64,000 nucleotides of DNA from Muribaculaceae bacterium (GCA_022509165.1 JAFLTT010000013.1:1-64000), one strand, 5' to 3'; positions 36,732 through 45,454 are shown, counted from the stretch's first letter. The notes: generated by a model not told the origin, from the letters alone. A program made the numbers and translations.

Positions 36732-36762
36732 CAAAGTTAATACTTTTCATTCATTATGCAAA
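36732..36762 (-). promoter_or_regulatory. Promoter of the ATPase gene, -33 box inside tandem array
   Basis: On the minus strand TTTG (36762-36759), a 19-nt spacer and TAACTTTG (36739-36732) form an exact Bacteroidetes promoter. The -33 TTTG belongs to the first unit of the 15-bp array, so the array is adjacent to and part of the promoter. The predicted 5' leader to the ATPase ATG is about 250 nt. Confidence 0.7.
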
Positions 36763-36842
36763 AGTGGATTATGCAAAAGTGAATTATGCAAAAGTGGATT
36801 ATGCAAAAGTGGATTATGCAAAAGTGGATTATGCAAAATAGC
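36753..36842. repeat. 15-bp tandem repeat (iteron-like), six units
   Basis: Units of ATTATGCAAAAGTGG start at 36753, 36768, 36783, 36798 and 36813. The second differs only in its last base, and a diverged sixth unit begins at 36828. No spacers separate the units. Each unit resembles the end of element E (GATTATCCGCAAAAG) without its CC. The frames reading through it look like repeat translation, not genes. The 270 bp around it (36667-36933) hold no credible gene. Confidence 0.95.
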
Positions 36843-36933
36843 ATAATCATTTACTCATGACATAATCCGGTTTATTATGTAACGACTTGTGTTATAAGAA
36901 ATAAAGACGTGGGTATATCCCGGAATATTTTTA

Positions 36934-37101
36934 ATGATTATCCGCAAAAGTACCTAAAAGTTTTTTACCGATTATCCCCTCAATTGCAAGGACGCACGGC
37001 TCGTGCGTCCGAAAAAAATGAGTAAAATACACCGCATTCAAGAGGACGTACGAGCCGTACGTCCCTACTTACTGACCTTGGGTAGTTTTGCGGATAATCT
37101 T
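36934..37101. repeat. Paired-palindrome element, copy E2
   Basis: The left end ATGATTATCCGCAAAAG (36934-36950) and right end TTTTGCGGATAATC (37086-37099) are inverted repeats. Hairpins: GGACGCACG/CGTGCGTCC and, second, GGACGTACG/CGTACGTCC, in which both arms carry the paired change. It ends about 10 bp from the stop of the acyltransferase gene. Confidence 0.88.
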
Positions 37102-37110
37102 ATCTTTTCC

Positions 37111-37947
37111 CTATTGTTTGGAAAGGCTGTAGGCGATATGGCGTATTTTTTGAGATACAATCTTAGGATTGGAGCCTAATTTTTCAAGAGATTCATAGGG
37201 AATCGGTTTGCCTATAAGGATTCGGAAACGGCTGCCACGAGCTTTGCATAGTTCTGAGGGAAGCAGTATCTGCTCGAAATTAAATTTAATTCCCAGTTTC
37301 TTGCGCCATCTGGCTATCTTATAGAATTTACGGGAGTTATAGCCATCGAAAAAGACAGGCACAATATCCCGTTTATATTCCAAGGCCTTCACCACAAAGG
37401 ATTTCTGCCAATCGAGGTCTTCTATTCTGCCATTGTCTTGAAGACGAGAACAGAGACCGGCCGGGAACTGGAAAATCTGGCAGTCAGAAGCCATTTTCTC
37501 ATTAATAATTTCGGCATCTCCTCTTCTCTGTTTTCCAAATTTATTTATAGGCAGGAACAATTCCCGCAGCGGTGTCACATTCATCAGGAGGTCGTTGACC
37601 AGAAACCGTACATCATCGTCACCATATTTTTCTGCCAAGGCGGTGATGAGCGCCATTCCGTCGAGTCCACCCAAAGGATGGTTGCCGGCAAACATATATC
37701 GTTCCCCCTCCTTAAGATTTTCCAGGCCCTTCACTTCAACTTCAATTTCCAGATGATCAAGCACTCTTCTGGAAAACTCCGAGCCATGACTTGGTAAAGT
37801 TGCTTCAAGAATCTCGTTGAGTTCTTTCTGTCGAATCAATCTTTCCACACCTTTGATCAGAAAAGATGGTATCCATCTTCTCTTATTCTTCGGAATGCGG
37901 TTATCAAGAATTTTCCTGATATTGATACGTAGGGGTTCTTCAGCCAT
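37111..37947 (-). CDS. PlsC-like lipid acyltransferase
   Basis: The 278-aa protein belongs to the 1-acylglycerol-3-phosphate acyltransferase-like superfamily. The catalytic block is [15 protein letters not shown], with H90 and D96. The spacing is HX5D rather than the classical HX4D, a form seen in the branch annotated as hemolysin-like or glycerol acyltransferase in Bacteroidetes. A basic N-terminal segment ([21 protein letters not shown]) would associate with the membrane. Members of this branch have been linked to amino-acid lipids as well as phospholipids; the substrate here is unknown. Its start overlaps the 3' end of obg by 8 bp, so expression is likely coupled. Confidence 0.8.
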   Translation of the reverse strand: MAEEPLRINIRKILDNRIPKNKRRWIPSFLIKGVERLIRQKELNEILEATLPSHGSEFSRRVLDHLEIEVEVKGLENLKEGERYMFAGNHPLGGLDGMALITALAEKYGDDDVRFLVNDLLMNVTPLRELFLPINKFGKQRRGDAEIINEKMASDCQIFQFPAGLCSRLQDNGRIEDLDWQKSFVVKALEYKRDIVPVFFDGYNSRKFYKIARWRKKLGIKFNFEQILLPSELCKARGSRFRILIGKPIPYESLEKLGSNPKIVSQKIRHIAYSLSKQ

Positions 37948-39103
37948 TCACACTCTCTTCTTCATCCCAGAAATCATTGTCCCAATCTATCTCCTCATCC
38001 GGTAATTCGTCGTCGGAGTCCTCCTGATAGAAGATAAAGTCGTCTTCTTCGGGTACTCGTGTTTTCACATCAAGATCACGATGAGTGAGAGTGCTTTTCA
38101 CCTTATTGTCTTCAGAATTTATTTCCCTCCAGAGGAGGTCTTTTAATTCAGTGAGTCCCTGGCCTGTCACTGCTGAAATAAACACATGCGGTATTCCTTC
38201 CGGCAACTCTTTAGCGATCTCTTCCCGCAATTCGTCGTCAAGCAGGTCAGACTTAGAGATAGCGAGCACCCTCCCCTTATCTATGAGTTCAGGATTGAAT
38301 TCCTTAAGCTCGTTGAGTAAAATTTCATAGTCACGCTTAATGTCGTCGCTGTCGGCCGGTATAAGGAAAAGAAGCACGGCATTTCTTTCAATGTGTCGCA
38401 GGAATCGAAGTCCTAATCCCTTGCCTTCGCTTGCCCCTTCAATAATTCCGGGGATATCAGCCATTACAAACGACTTATCGCCTCTATAGTCTACAATTCC
38501 GAGGCTCGGTTCCATTGTGGTAAAAGGATAGTCACCTATCTTAGGTTTAGCCGCAGACATAGCCGATAAAAGTGTAGATTTTCCGGCATTTGGGAAACCT
38601 ACAAGTCCTACATCACCCAGTAATTTGAGTTCAAGTACCACCGCTTTTTCTATAGCCGGCTGACCGGGCTGAGCATACCGGGGAGCACGGTTGGTGGAAG
38701 TGGCAAAATTCCAGTTGCCCAAACCACCTTTGCCACCTCTGAGAAGTTTCACCTCCTGTCCGTCTTCAGTGACTTCGCAAAGATATTCTCCACTGTCGGC
38801 ATCAAATACTACGGTACCTACCGGAACTTCGATTATTCTGTCTTCGCCGTCTTTTCCGGTAGAGCGGTTTTCGCCTCCATGCTGACCGTCGGTGGCAAAT
38901 ATATGTCTTTGATAGCGCAATGGCAGAAGAGTCCACATATTGCGGTTACCCTTCAGAATGATATGTCCTCCACGACCTCCGTTTCCACCGTCGGGGCCTC
39001 CTTTCGGCAAGTATTTTGCCCTATGGAAATGCCGGCTGCCTGCTCCACCTTTGCCACTGCGGCAAAGTATCTTTACATAATCTATGAAATTCGAATCTGC
39101 CAT
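37940..39103 (-). CDS. obg: Obg-family GTPase
   Basis: This ribosome-associated GTPase takes part in late 50S assembly and the stringent response. The 387 aa hold the glycine-rich Obg fold ([36 protein letters not shown]). The G domain follows, with G1 [12 protein letters not shown]3 [20 protein letters not shown] and G4 AISKSDLL. The C-terminal tail is very acidic ([32 protein letters not shown]), as common in the phylum. The upstream gene is the CBS/nucleotidyltransferase, 47 bp away; the acyltransferase follows with an 8-bp overlap. Confidence 0.97.
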   Translation of the reverse strand: MADSNFIDYVKILCRSGKGGAGSRHFHRAKYLPKGGPDGGNGGRGGHIILKGNRNMWTLLPLRYQRHIFATDGQHGGENRSTGKDGEDRIIEVPVGTVVFDADSGEYLCEVTEDGQEVKLLRGGKGGLGNWNFATSTNRAPRYAQPGQPAIEKAVVLELKLLGDVGLVGFPNAGKSTLLSAMSAAKPKIGDYPFTTMEPSLGIVDYRGDKSFVMADIPGIIEGASEGKGLGLRFLRHIERNAVLLFLIPADSDDIKRDYEILLNELKEFNPELIDKGRVLAISKSDLLDDELREEIAKELPEGIPHVFISAVTGQGLTELKDLLWREINSEDNKVKSTLTHRDLDVKTRVPEEDDFIFYQEDSDDELPDEEIDWDNDFWDEEESVNG

Positions 39104-39150
39104 AATTTTTTCCTCTTAGATAGACTGAAAAAATACCCGGAAACTTGCCA

Positions 39151-40212
39151 TTATCTCCCCAATTTTCTCGAGGCGAGTTCATTGGCCAATCTGTAATCAT
39201 CGGGCGACCCTATATCTACCCAGGTGCCTTCTATATGGAAGCACCCTACATTCAGACCCTCCTTTATTAGAGAGGTAATGAAATCGGGAGCGTCGAGGTA
39301 TTCACCCTTCCTGATTTTAGATATTAATTCAGTCTTCATTATGTAAACGCCACCGTTGGCAAAATAGTTGTAGGTGGGTTTCTCTTCCAGAGCCTTTACC
39401 TTGTTTCCATGCATCTTCATGATAGCGAAAGGCACCGACACCGAATAAGGAACAGCCGCTATTGTGAAATCGCAGCCTTGATTCCTATGATATAAGTACA
39501 TGGCCTCATAATCTATGGCCGACAACAGATCAGAATTCATCACTATGATATCATGAGTGGAAATATTCTCCACATAGGCAAGGCTACCGAAAGTGCCAAG
39601 TCTTTTAGGTTCAGACACACAATCGATCTGAGCCCTTCCCTTTCTCTGAGAGAAATGATCGCGGATAAGGTGTGCCAGATAATTTACCGTGACATGTATT
39701 TTCTTAATTCCACAAGCCTCAAGGTCTTCTATATTGTAGTCGATTATAGGTTTGCCGGCCACCGGAAGCAACGGTTTCGGCACATCGTCGGTGAGAGGCC
39801 TCAGACGCTCACCTCTTCCTCCGGCCATCAGCACTGCCTCGAGGGGCAACATGGCGTGCATCAGTTTCAGATTGATAAAATCCACCACCCGGCCATTCTC
39901 CATCACAGGCAAAAGCTCGATATGGCGTTTCCTTCCTTCCGCCATCTTTACGGAGAGATCATCGTCTGTGTCGGCAGAAAGAAAAGAGGGATTCATCACT
40001 GTCACCACTTTATCTCTCAATTCACCGCCTCCAATCAGAGCTCGCCTTATATCTCCATCAGTGATCGACCCTTCAATGCGTCCCTCCTCATCTGTCACAA
40101 AGAGAGTCATCGACTCTCCGCTCAGTTCGTTGATACGCCTCATGGCATCTCTTACGGTAGCGTCAGGCCTTATGGCGTGGCGTTGAAGCAGCAATGTCAG
40201 GTCATTTTTCAT
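39151..40212 (-). CDS. CBS-domain sugar nucleotidyltransferase
   Basis: The 353-aa protein has two CBS motifs at 1-120 (TVRDAMRRINELSGESMTLFVTDEEGRIEGSITDGDIRR), then a nucleotidyltransferase domain. That domain shows the signature EAVLMAGGRGERLRPLTDDVPKPLLPVAGKPI, a metal-binding aspartate in IVMNSDLL, and a C-terminal GTWVDIGSPDDY. The same architecture occurs in PtmE, which makes GDP-glucosamine for legionaminic acid in Campylobacter, and in heptose-phosphate guanylyltransferases. The nucleotide and sugar are not determinable. It overlaps the upstream WYL regulator gene by 11 bp, implying coupled translation; obg follows. Confidence 0.85.
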   Translation of the reverse strand: MKNDLTLLLQRHAIRPDATVRDAMRRINELSGESMTLFVTDEEGRIEGSITDGDIRRALIGGGELRDKVVTVMNPSFLSADTDDDLSVKMAEGRKRHIELLPVMENGRVVDFINLKLMHAMLPLEAVLMAGGRGERLRPLTDDVPKPLLPVAGKPIIDYNIEDLEACGIKKIHVTVNYLAHLIRDHFSQRKGRAQIDCVSEPKRLGTFGSLAYVENISTHDIIVMNSDLLSAIDYEAMYLYHRNQGCDFTIAAVPYSVSVPFAIMKMHGNKVKALEEKPTYNYFANGGVYIMKTELISKIRKGEYLDAPDFITSLIKEGLNVGCFHIEGTWVDIGSPDDYRLANELASRKLGR

Positions 40213-41098
40213 ATTGTGCCAAGGTATCTCTCAACTGTGTCACAACCATAGCCTTGAGTTCGGGAGGTCCCAGTACCTTTACGGCATCTCCAAAACCCAG
40301 GATTTCATGTGCCAGTTCGTAGTTTAGTTTCAATTTATAAGTGAATACGGAAAAATCGTCATGTACGTATTCTTCCTGTGAAGGATGCAAAGGGAGGGCT
40401 CGGAAATATTTAGCCTGAGTGGGAGTTGCCTGTAAGGTAACTGTCTTTATTTCGGCCTCGGAAGTTGTTACCCCTAAGATATTTCCAAAAAGGTTTTCAA
40501 GAGTCACACTGCCCGGTTTCTCAAATTTTTCCTGCACGAGTTGCATTTCTTTGATACGATCGAGGGCGTAGGTACGAATGGATTTTCTTTTCTCCTGAAA
40601 CCCGATCATATACCATCTTTGCTTGTATCTTTTCAGGAAGAATGGCTGGAACAGGATTTTACTTTCTGCTCTGGAACGCGTAAAACTGGCATAAGTGAAA
40701 CATAGTTTCACAGAGTCGCGGATAGCCTCCAACACCAAGGGCAGAAATTCACGTGCCGAGGGCACATCTTCTATTTCAATTCTGTCATAGCCGGTCTGGT
40801 TCTCATTTATTGCACTGCTCACGGCCATCGAATCCAGGAGCCAGTTGGTCAGAGCATGACTTCTCACCGACTGGGGCGCATCAATATAATATTGACCGCT
40901 GCTGTCGCATTTAATCTCTATCTGAAATATCTCCTCAATACTTCGACGGTAATGAAAGAATGTGCGGTCGGGCAATGGTTCTCCCCCGGAAATTTCCGAC
41001 TTCATCCACAATTTATTAAGGTCATGCTTAGTGAGACGCCGGTTTTTTGTAAGGGTATCGATTATCCAGATATATTTACTTATGAGATTTCTTGACAT
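40202..41098 (-). CDS. WYL-domain transcriptional regulator
   Basis: The 298-aa protein has an N-terminal helix-turn-helix-like region (ISKYIWIIDTLTKNRRLTKHDLNKLW) and a WYL domain at about 135-210 (LCFTYASFTRSRAESKILFQPFFLKRYKQRWYMIGFQEKRKSIRTYALDRI). The C-terminal WCX-like part includes HPSQEEYV. WYL proteins sense nucleic acids or nucleotides and often control defence genes; here the neighbour is a nucleotidyltransferase gene overlapping by 11 bp. A consensus promoter sits so close that the transcript should be leaderless or nearly so. The regulatory target is unknown. Confidence 0.85.
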   Translation of the reverse strand: MSRNLISKYIWIIDTLTKNRRLTKHDLNKLWMKSEISGGEPLPDRTFFHYRRSIEEIFQIEIKCDSSGQYYIDAPQSVRSHALTNWLLDSMAVSSAINENQTGYDRIEIEDVPSAREFLPLVLEAIRDSVKLCFTYASFTRSRAESKILFQPFFLKRYKQRWYMIGFQEKRKSIRTYALDRIKEMQLVQEKFEKPGSVTLENLFGNILGVTTSEAEIKTVTLQATPTQAKYFRALPLHPSQEEYVHDDFSVFTYKLKLNYELAHEILGFGDAVKVLGPPELKAMVVTQLRDTLAQYEK

Positions 41099-41104
41099 GG
41101 CCTA

Positions 41105-41135
41105 CAAATTTAAATAATCTCATCTTTATCCCAAA
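41105..41135 (-). promoter_or_regulatory. Promoter of the WYL regulator operon (leaderless)
   Basis: On the minus strand TTTG (41135-41132), a 19-nt spacer and TAAATTTG (41112-41105) match the consensus. The -7 box ends only 6 nt before the ATG at 41098, so the mRNA probably starts at or within a few bases of the start codon. Confidence 0.7.
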
Positions 41136-41161
41136 AAGGATTTAACGGGCCGACACACCCT

Positions 41162-42436
41162 TTATTCAGGTTTGCTTAGACTCATGATAAGTGAAATATA
41201 TTTGCCGGCTACCGAACTATAGGAAAATTTTCTATCCACACTTTCAGCCATTTTATGTATCATCGGCCGATGTTTAGAAGGATCCTGTATTATCGATACT
41301 GCCCAAAGGATACCTTGAGCCAGGTTCCGTGCCCTTGTATCCAATACCTCCGAATAAGGCACTATCACACCTGTATAGAGGTTATCGATTATATCCGCTT
41401 GTCCCCCTTGATTGAAACTTACCGGAATGCAGCCATAGGCCTGTGCCTCTACCAGCGTGCCGGGCAATGTTTCATACGATGAAGCCGACACTACAATGTC
41501 TCCTTCCCGATATGCTTTGGCTACCTCCTCACCTTTGAGTACTCCCAACCTTATCACCGGTAATTCGAAACCTTCTAAAGCCTTGTCGTCTTTCAAATTT
41601 CCAAATAAAGAAATCTCGAGTTTACCGGATATTTCAGGATAAATAGCCTTAAGAATCCTTGTCGTCTCTTTCAAGGTGTCAAGACCCTTGATTGGATCGT
41701 CAAGTCTTGCCGCTCCGAATAGTATTCTGATTTTTTTCTGATTATGAAATCCCCTTTCTTCCGGGGAATTTAACTTGAAAGCGTTTGGTATCACCTCTAC
41801 CCTCATTCTTCCAAGAAGTGTACTTTGGCTTGCCTTCCCTTTAAGCCATGTACTTACCGCCACAAAAGCGGCTCTTTGCATTAGAGCCGGATTATCATAG
41901 ATTTTTTGTTTTTTCTCAAATATTTTATGTGAAAGATCATTGCTATCCTTTTTCGATAAAAGAGGGCAATTGCCACATTGTTGCCGGTAATGATTGCAAG
42001 TGCCGGCATGATGGCAGATACCGGTCATGCACCACATATCATGCATTGTCCATATCACCGGTTTGCCGGTCTTGAGAATTTTTTTTACCCCCTTTAGGGA
42101 TAGCATTCCCTGATTTACCCAGTTAAGAAGAATGGCATCGGCACTTTTCACTAATGGGTGTCGCCATAACGGCAATCCTATTTCCCCGGTATCGATTTTG
42201 AAGAGAGTGGAACGTTTGAATCCATTTGCCAGAAAAATTTTCATGCGTTCAAGCACGAATTTTCTTTTTATGACAGAATCCGAAGCCGCTTTCTCCACAA
42301 ATGGGGAATCGGTACATTTCTCACACACCAACATTCTTGCATCCACCCCTTCCTGTCGGAGGGCTTCCATCAGGCGATAACTCACCACTGCCGCACCACC
42401 GGTAGAATCGCTCTTATTTATAATCACCACTTTCAT
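41162..42436 (-). CDS. Glycosyltransferase family 4 protein
   Basis: This 424-aa GT-B glycosyltransferase probably builds a surface polysaccharide. The N-terminal KVVIINKSDSTGGAAVVSYRLMEALRQEGVDARML motif is typical of GT4 enzymes that act in capsule and LPS clusters. The central WTMHDMWCMTGICHHAGTCNHYRQQCGNCPLL block has clustered cysteines and histidines seen in one GT4 subgroup. The C-terminal donor site is VSASSYETLPGTLVEAQAYGCIPVSFNQGGQADII. A TACCTTTG box (42453-42446) lies 9 nt before the ATG. No other polysaccharide gene is adjacent; the acceptor is unknown. Confidence 0.88.
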   Translation of the reverse strand: MKVVIINKSDSTGGAAVVSYRLMEALRQEGVDARMLVCEKCTDSPFVEKAASDSVIKRKFVLERMKIFLANGFKRSTLFKIDTGEIGLPLWRHPLVKSADAILLNWVNQGMLSLKGVKKILKTGKPVIWTMHDMWCMTGICHHAGTCNHYRQQCGNCPLLSKKDSNDLSHKIFEKKQKIYDNPALMQRAAFVAVSTWLKGKASQSTLLGRMRVEVIPNAFKLNSPEERGFHNQKKIRILFGAARLDDPIKGLDTLKETTRILKAIYPEISGKLEISLFGNLKDDKALEGFELPVIRLGVLKGEEVAKAYREGDIVVSASSYETLPGTLVEAQAYGCIPVSFNQGGQADIIDNLYTGVIVPYSEVLDTRARNLAQGILWAVSIIQDPSKHRPMIHKMAESVDRKFSYSSVAGKYISLIMSLSKPE

Positions 42437-42445
42437 ATCTCACTG

Positions 42446-42453
42446 CAAAGGTA
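42446..42453 (-). promoter_or_regulatory. Putative -7 box for the GT4 gene
   Basis: TACCTTTG on the minus strand fits TAnnTTTG and ends 9 nt upstream of the ATG at 42436, implying a very short leader. No -33 TTTG at the usual spacing. Confidence 0.5.
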
Positions 42454-42489
42454 ATACAATATGATGAATGGTTGATTGGTTAGAAGGAT

Positions 42490-42981
42490 TCAGATTTTAA
42501 TTCTTTGATATGTGACATATTGGTAGTTAATTCCATCGGGAGTGGTTTCCACGGGGGATTCTTCAGTCTTATCCCAGTCTTTACTGAAATCAAGCGAGAG
42601 GAAAGAATCCGCTTCTTCACATTTATCAAAGATCCTCGTGATATAAGCCCTTGTAATGAAAGGTAAGAAAGCCTTATATATTTCTTTACCTCCTATTACA
42701 AAAGGATTCTCTCCGTTTGTGAGTTTTAAGGCCTCTTCTATGGAATTTACTGTTTCGGCACCTTCCGGATGAAAATTAGGATTGCGTGTCAGAATTATGT
42801 TGCGCCTTCCGGGTAAAGGTCGCTTGGGAAGAGAATCCCAGGTTTTCCTCCCCATTATTACGGGATGACCGGTAGTAAGAGTCTTGAAACGTTTGAGGTC
42901 AGCAGGGATTTTCCAGATAAGGTCGCCATCTTTACCTATTTCCCCATTATCCCCTATGGCTACTATCAAATTTAAATCCAT
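42490..42981 (-). CDS. folA: Dihydrofolate reductase
   Basis: This enzyme reduces dihydrofolate to tetrahydrofolate with NADPH, regenerating the cofactor consumed by ThyA. The 163-aa length is standard. LIVAIGDNGEIGKDGDLIWKIPADLKRFKTLT carries the active-site region with the acidic residue of the WxxPxDL block. VIMGRKTWDSLP and RNIILTRN bind NADPH, and FVIGGKEIYKAFLP is the third signature. It starts 5 bp after the stop of the exporter permease gene, so it is likely the last gene of the TolC-HlyD-permease operon, although the functions are unrelated. Confidence 0.96.
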   Translation of the reverse strand: MDLNLIVAIGDNGEIGKDGDLIWKIPADLKRFKTLTTGHPVIMGRKTWDSLPKRPLPGRRNIILTRNPNFHPEGAETVNSIEEALKLTNGENPFVIGGKEIYKAFLPFITRAYITRIFDKCEEADSFLSLDFSKDWDKTEESPVETTPDGINYQYVTYQRIKI

Positions 42982-42986
42982 AATTA

Positions 42987-44207
42987 TCAGAAAGATGAAG
43001 AACGAATCTCATCGTAAGCATCAAAACCTTTAAGCACGGAAGGTCTTACAACCCAACGTTGCACACAGTAAGCGGCCACCATATATGCCCCGGCAAGAAT
43101 CCATAGATTTATATAGCATTTACTTACCTGAGCTAATGAAGCGCCATTAGTGTTCATCTTTATAAATCCCTCTATTCCCCATGTTGCCGGCACACAATCA
43201 CTAATAGCCCTCCAGAAACCTGACATAGCATACCGAGGCCATGTAAGACCTGAAAGGAAGAGGAAAATCACAGATGTCACTACCCAAAGAACAAATACCG
43301 ACTCCCTTTCCCAAACAATGCCTTGGAAACACCATCCAAGGCCCACGCAAGCCAACACCATCGGTAGCAGGAAAGCAAGGATTTCCAGAAGATTTCCTGC
43401 CATAGGGAATGAGAACATAAGCGGCACATAATGCACAAGGTAGATAATTGGCACCAGAAGGATAGTGATGTAACACAGCATCTGGCCAAACATGGTCATA
43501 AGAACACTTGGCTGTTCATTGAAAGAGTCATAGCCTATAAGGCCCGGTCTCTCTCTCTTGGCACCTCCTGCCATTCCTGAAGCAAGTACTATGCATTGGT
43601 GAAGAATCAGGATAAGCACACCCGGCATCACAAAAGAATCGAAGCCACCCTCGATATTGCCCATTGTGATATTTTTGATCGGCATCAGGTCTCCATCCAT
43701 GAGTGTCTCAGCCAAAGGTGCCACAAGATTTATTTTCTCAGTAAGAATTTCTGCACCCATTGCCTGAGATACATTTGTGGTGGCCACCAAGAGGGATCTA
43801 TATCTCAAAAGAAGGCTCATTTCACAATAGAGCACTGCCTCGCCTTGTTGGTTTGTCTTTATCTTTTTTCCGAATCCTTCGGGTATTTCCAGTATTCCGT
43901 AACATTCATGATTATCCATAGCACGACGAGCCTCATGCAGGTCGGCGGCATAACCTTTCACCCAGGCTTCCTGGGTTGCGTCAAGGTTCCTTACTAATTC
44001 CCGGCTTATATCGCTTCGGTCATTGTCTACTACCACCACTGCAACATCTCTCACTAATTCCGGATTATAAATCAAGGAATAGATGATAGGATAAGCCAAT
44101 GGGAGGAAAAGAAAAAATATAATGATGCCGGGATCGTGAATCACAATCCTGAATTCCCGGCAATACACCTTGAAAAGTTGTTTCAGTCTGTTCATATCAG
44201 GGTGCAT
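42987..44207 (-). CDS. ABC-2 type exporter permease (second copy)
   Basis: The 406-aa membrane protein of the ABC-2 (YbhS/YhhJ-like) type has an N-terminal helix (IIIFFLFLPLAYPIIYSLIYN), an extracytoplasmic domain of about 150 residues (VAVVVVDNDRSDISRELVRNLDATQE), and five C-terminal helices. It is a paralogue of the upstream permease, with the same layout, and the two probably form a heterodimer. Start 44207 overlaps the upstream gene by 11 bp; ATG 44195 (MNRLKQLFK), just past that gene's stop, is an equally reasonable start. No nucleotide-binding subunit is encoded nearby. Confidence 0.85.
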   Translation of the reverse strand: MHPDMNRLKQLFKVYCREFRIVIHDPGIIIFFLFLPLAYPIIYSLIYNPELVRDVAVVVVDNDRSDISRELVRNLDATQEAWVKGYAADLHEARRAMDNHECYGILEIPEGFGKKIKTNQQGEAVLYCEMSLLLRYRSLLVATTNVSQAMGAEILTEKINLVAPLAETLMDGDLMPIKNITMGNIEGGFDSFVMPGVLILILHQCIVLASGMAGGAKRERPGLIGYDSFNEQPSVLMTMFGQMLCYITILLVPIIYLVHYVPLMFSFPMAGNLLEILAFLLPMVLACVGLGWCFQGIVWERESVFVLWVVTSVIFLFLSGLTWPRYAMSGFWRAISDCVPATWGIEGFIKMNTNGASLAQVSKCYINLWILAGAYMVAAYCVQRWVVRPSVLKGFDAYDEIRSSSF

Positions 44208-45348
44208 AAACCGGTTTTGCCATTTCTCGCTTGATGCGCCACAACAGCGTGAATGGAAGAATCATGAAAACTATATAAGCCACAAACCATACTCTGGAAT
44301 AGTAAATAGGAATACCATTGAGAGCCTGGTCGATATAAATGAGAAGATTGTATCGCACAGGAAGAATCCAGCTGAAGATACTTATGGCACCATACATACT
44401 TTCTACCGGGAATGAAAATGCGGCCACAGAGAAAGCCAATATTCCCAACAGTGCTGATGCTGAGAGAGAAAGCCTCAGGTTTGGCAATATACCGAAGAAG
44501 AAAATTGCCCATCCCTGGCATGCCAGTACAAACATGATTTCAGATACCGTAAGCCAGAACCACGAGCCGTAAACCGGATACCCGTTTATTCCAAATAGCC
44601 AAGCCTCCATAAAGATGGCAATCACTATCCAGATGATAGTCTGGGGCAAAAGTTTTGCAAACAGAGCCTTCACAATGCTTCCGTCTGCCATCTGAAGGAG
44701 TTTAACAGATGTGCCATATTTAATTTCCTGTCCCAGGCTGAAACAAGTCACCAGGAAAATCATCAGTTCAAGCACTCCCGGAATAAATGAGTTGCAAAGA
44801 TATATGGCATAGTTGAGTCCGGGATTATGAATTCCTCGTGCCTGAATATTGATAGGCATAAGAAGAGGAGCGATTTCTCCGGGCGAAGCACCCACCGACT
44901 CAAGCACTGTCATTGTCACACCGGCTTTGGTGTACAAAGCAGTAGTCTTGAATGTCTTGAAAAGGATGGAAGCCGGCACGAAATAAGTCATGTTAGTGTA
45001 AAAAGTAATCACCGGCTTCCTTCCAGACATCAAATCTCTTTCAAAATTTTCCGGTATAAGGAAAAATCCAAAAATATCACCTTTCTGCATAAGATGGCGA
45101 GCCTCGGTATAACTGTTGCACGACTCTTTGAGATCTACCATCTGCATACCTCCCAGGTTTTGAGTCACCTTTCGAGAAAGAGCGGAACCATCTTTATCTA
45201 TCATTGCAGCCGGCACTTGCGATGGCAGACCCTCCTGCATAAGGCTGGTTAGAAAAACGAAGCAGAAAAGAGGCAATGCGAAGAAGGCAACCCAATAAAT
45301 AGGTCGACGCACTATCTGCAACACGCTTCTTATAAAAATCTCCTTCAT
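44197..45348 (-). CDS. ABC-2 type exporter permease (first copy)
   Basis: The 383-aa membrane protein has an N-terminal helix (PIYWVAFFALPLFCFVFLTSLM), a periplasmic domain (VPAAMIDKDGSALSRKVTQNLGG), and later helices including IIWIVIAIFMEAWLFGI and LSLSASALLGILAFSVAAFSFPV. With the HlyD and TolC genes upstream and the second permease downstream, it would form a tripartite exporter spanning both membranes. Its substrate is unknown. Repeat block R3 separates it from the HlyD gene. Confidence 0.86.
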   Translation of the reverse strand: MKEIFIRSVLQIVRRPIYWVAFFALPLFCFVFLTSLMQEGLPSQVPAAMIDKDGSALSRKVTQNLGGMQMVDLKESCNSYTEARHLMQKGDIFGFFLIPENFERDLMSGRKPVITFYTNMTYFVPASILFKTFKTTALYTKAGVTMTVLESVGASPGEIAPLLMPINIQARGIHNPGLNYAIYLCNSFIPGVLELMIFLVTCFSLGQEIKYGTSVKLLQMADGSIVKALFAKLLPQTIIWIVIAIFMEAWLFGINGYPVYGSWFWLTVSEIMFVLACQGWAIFFFGILPNLRLSLSASALLGILAFSVAAFSFPVESMYGAISIFSWILPVRYNLLIYIDQALNGIPIYYSRVWFVAYIVFMILPFTLLWRIKREMAKPVYAP

Positions 45349-45349
45349 T

Positions 45350-45451
45350 AAGTATAATTAAACAATAAGTCAGAGACTTAAGTAATAAACAATAAACAAT
45401 AAACAATAAGTGAGTTACTATTATCCTGCGAATAACGATTAACGATTAACG
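45350..45451. repeat. Heptad repeat block between hlyD-like and permease genes (copy R3)
   Basis: TTAAGTAATAAACAATAAACAATA-type heptads end AAGTGAGTTACT and are followed by ATTATCCTGCGA and AACGATT heptads. Both modules of the family are present, in the same A-then-B order as R2. The block fills the gap between the two genes. Confidence 0.88.
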
Positions 45452-45454
45452 ATA

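Noticed and set aside
36753..36842. CRISPR array or coding repeat (YAKVD-type or CKSGL-type peptide)
   Set aside because: The 15-bp units have no spacers. Each open frame across them is short, has no plausible start region and simply reflects a repeat length divisible by three.
35344..37101. Insertion sequence or transposon
   Set aside because: There are terminal inverted repeats on the small elements but no transposase gene. I therefore list the parts as repeats and raise mobility only as a hypothesis.
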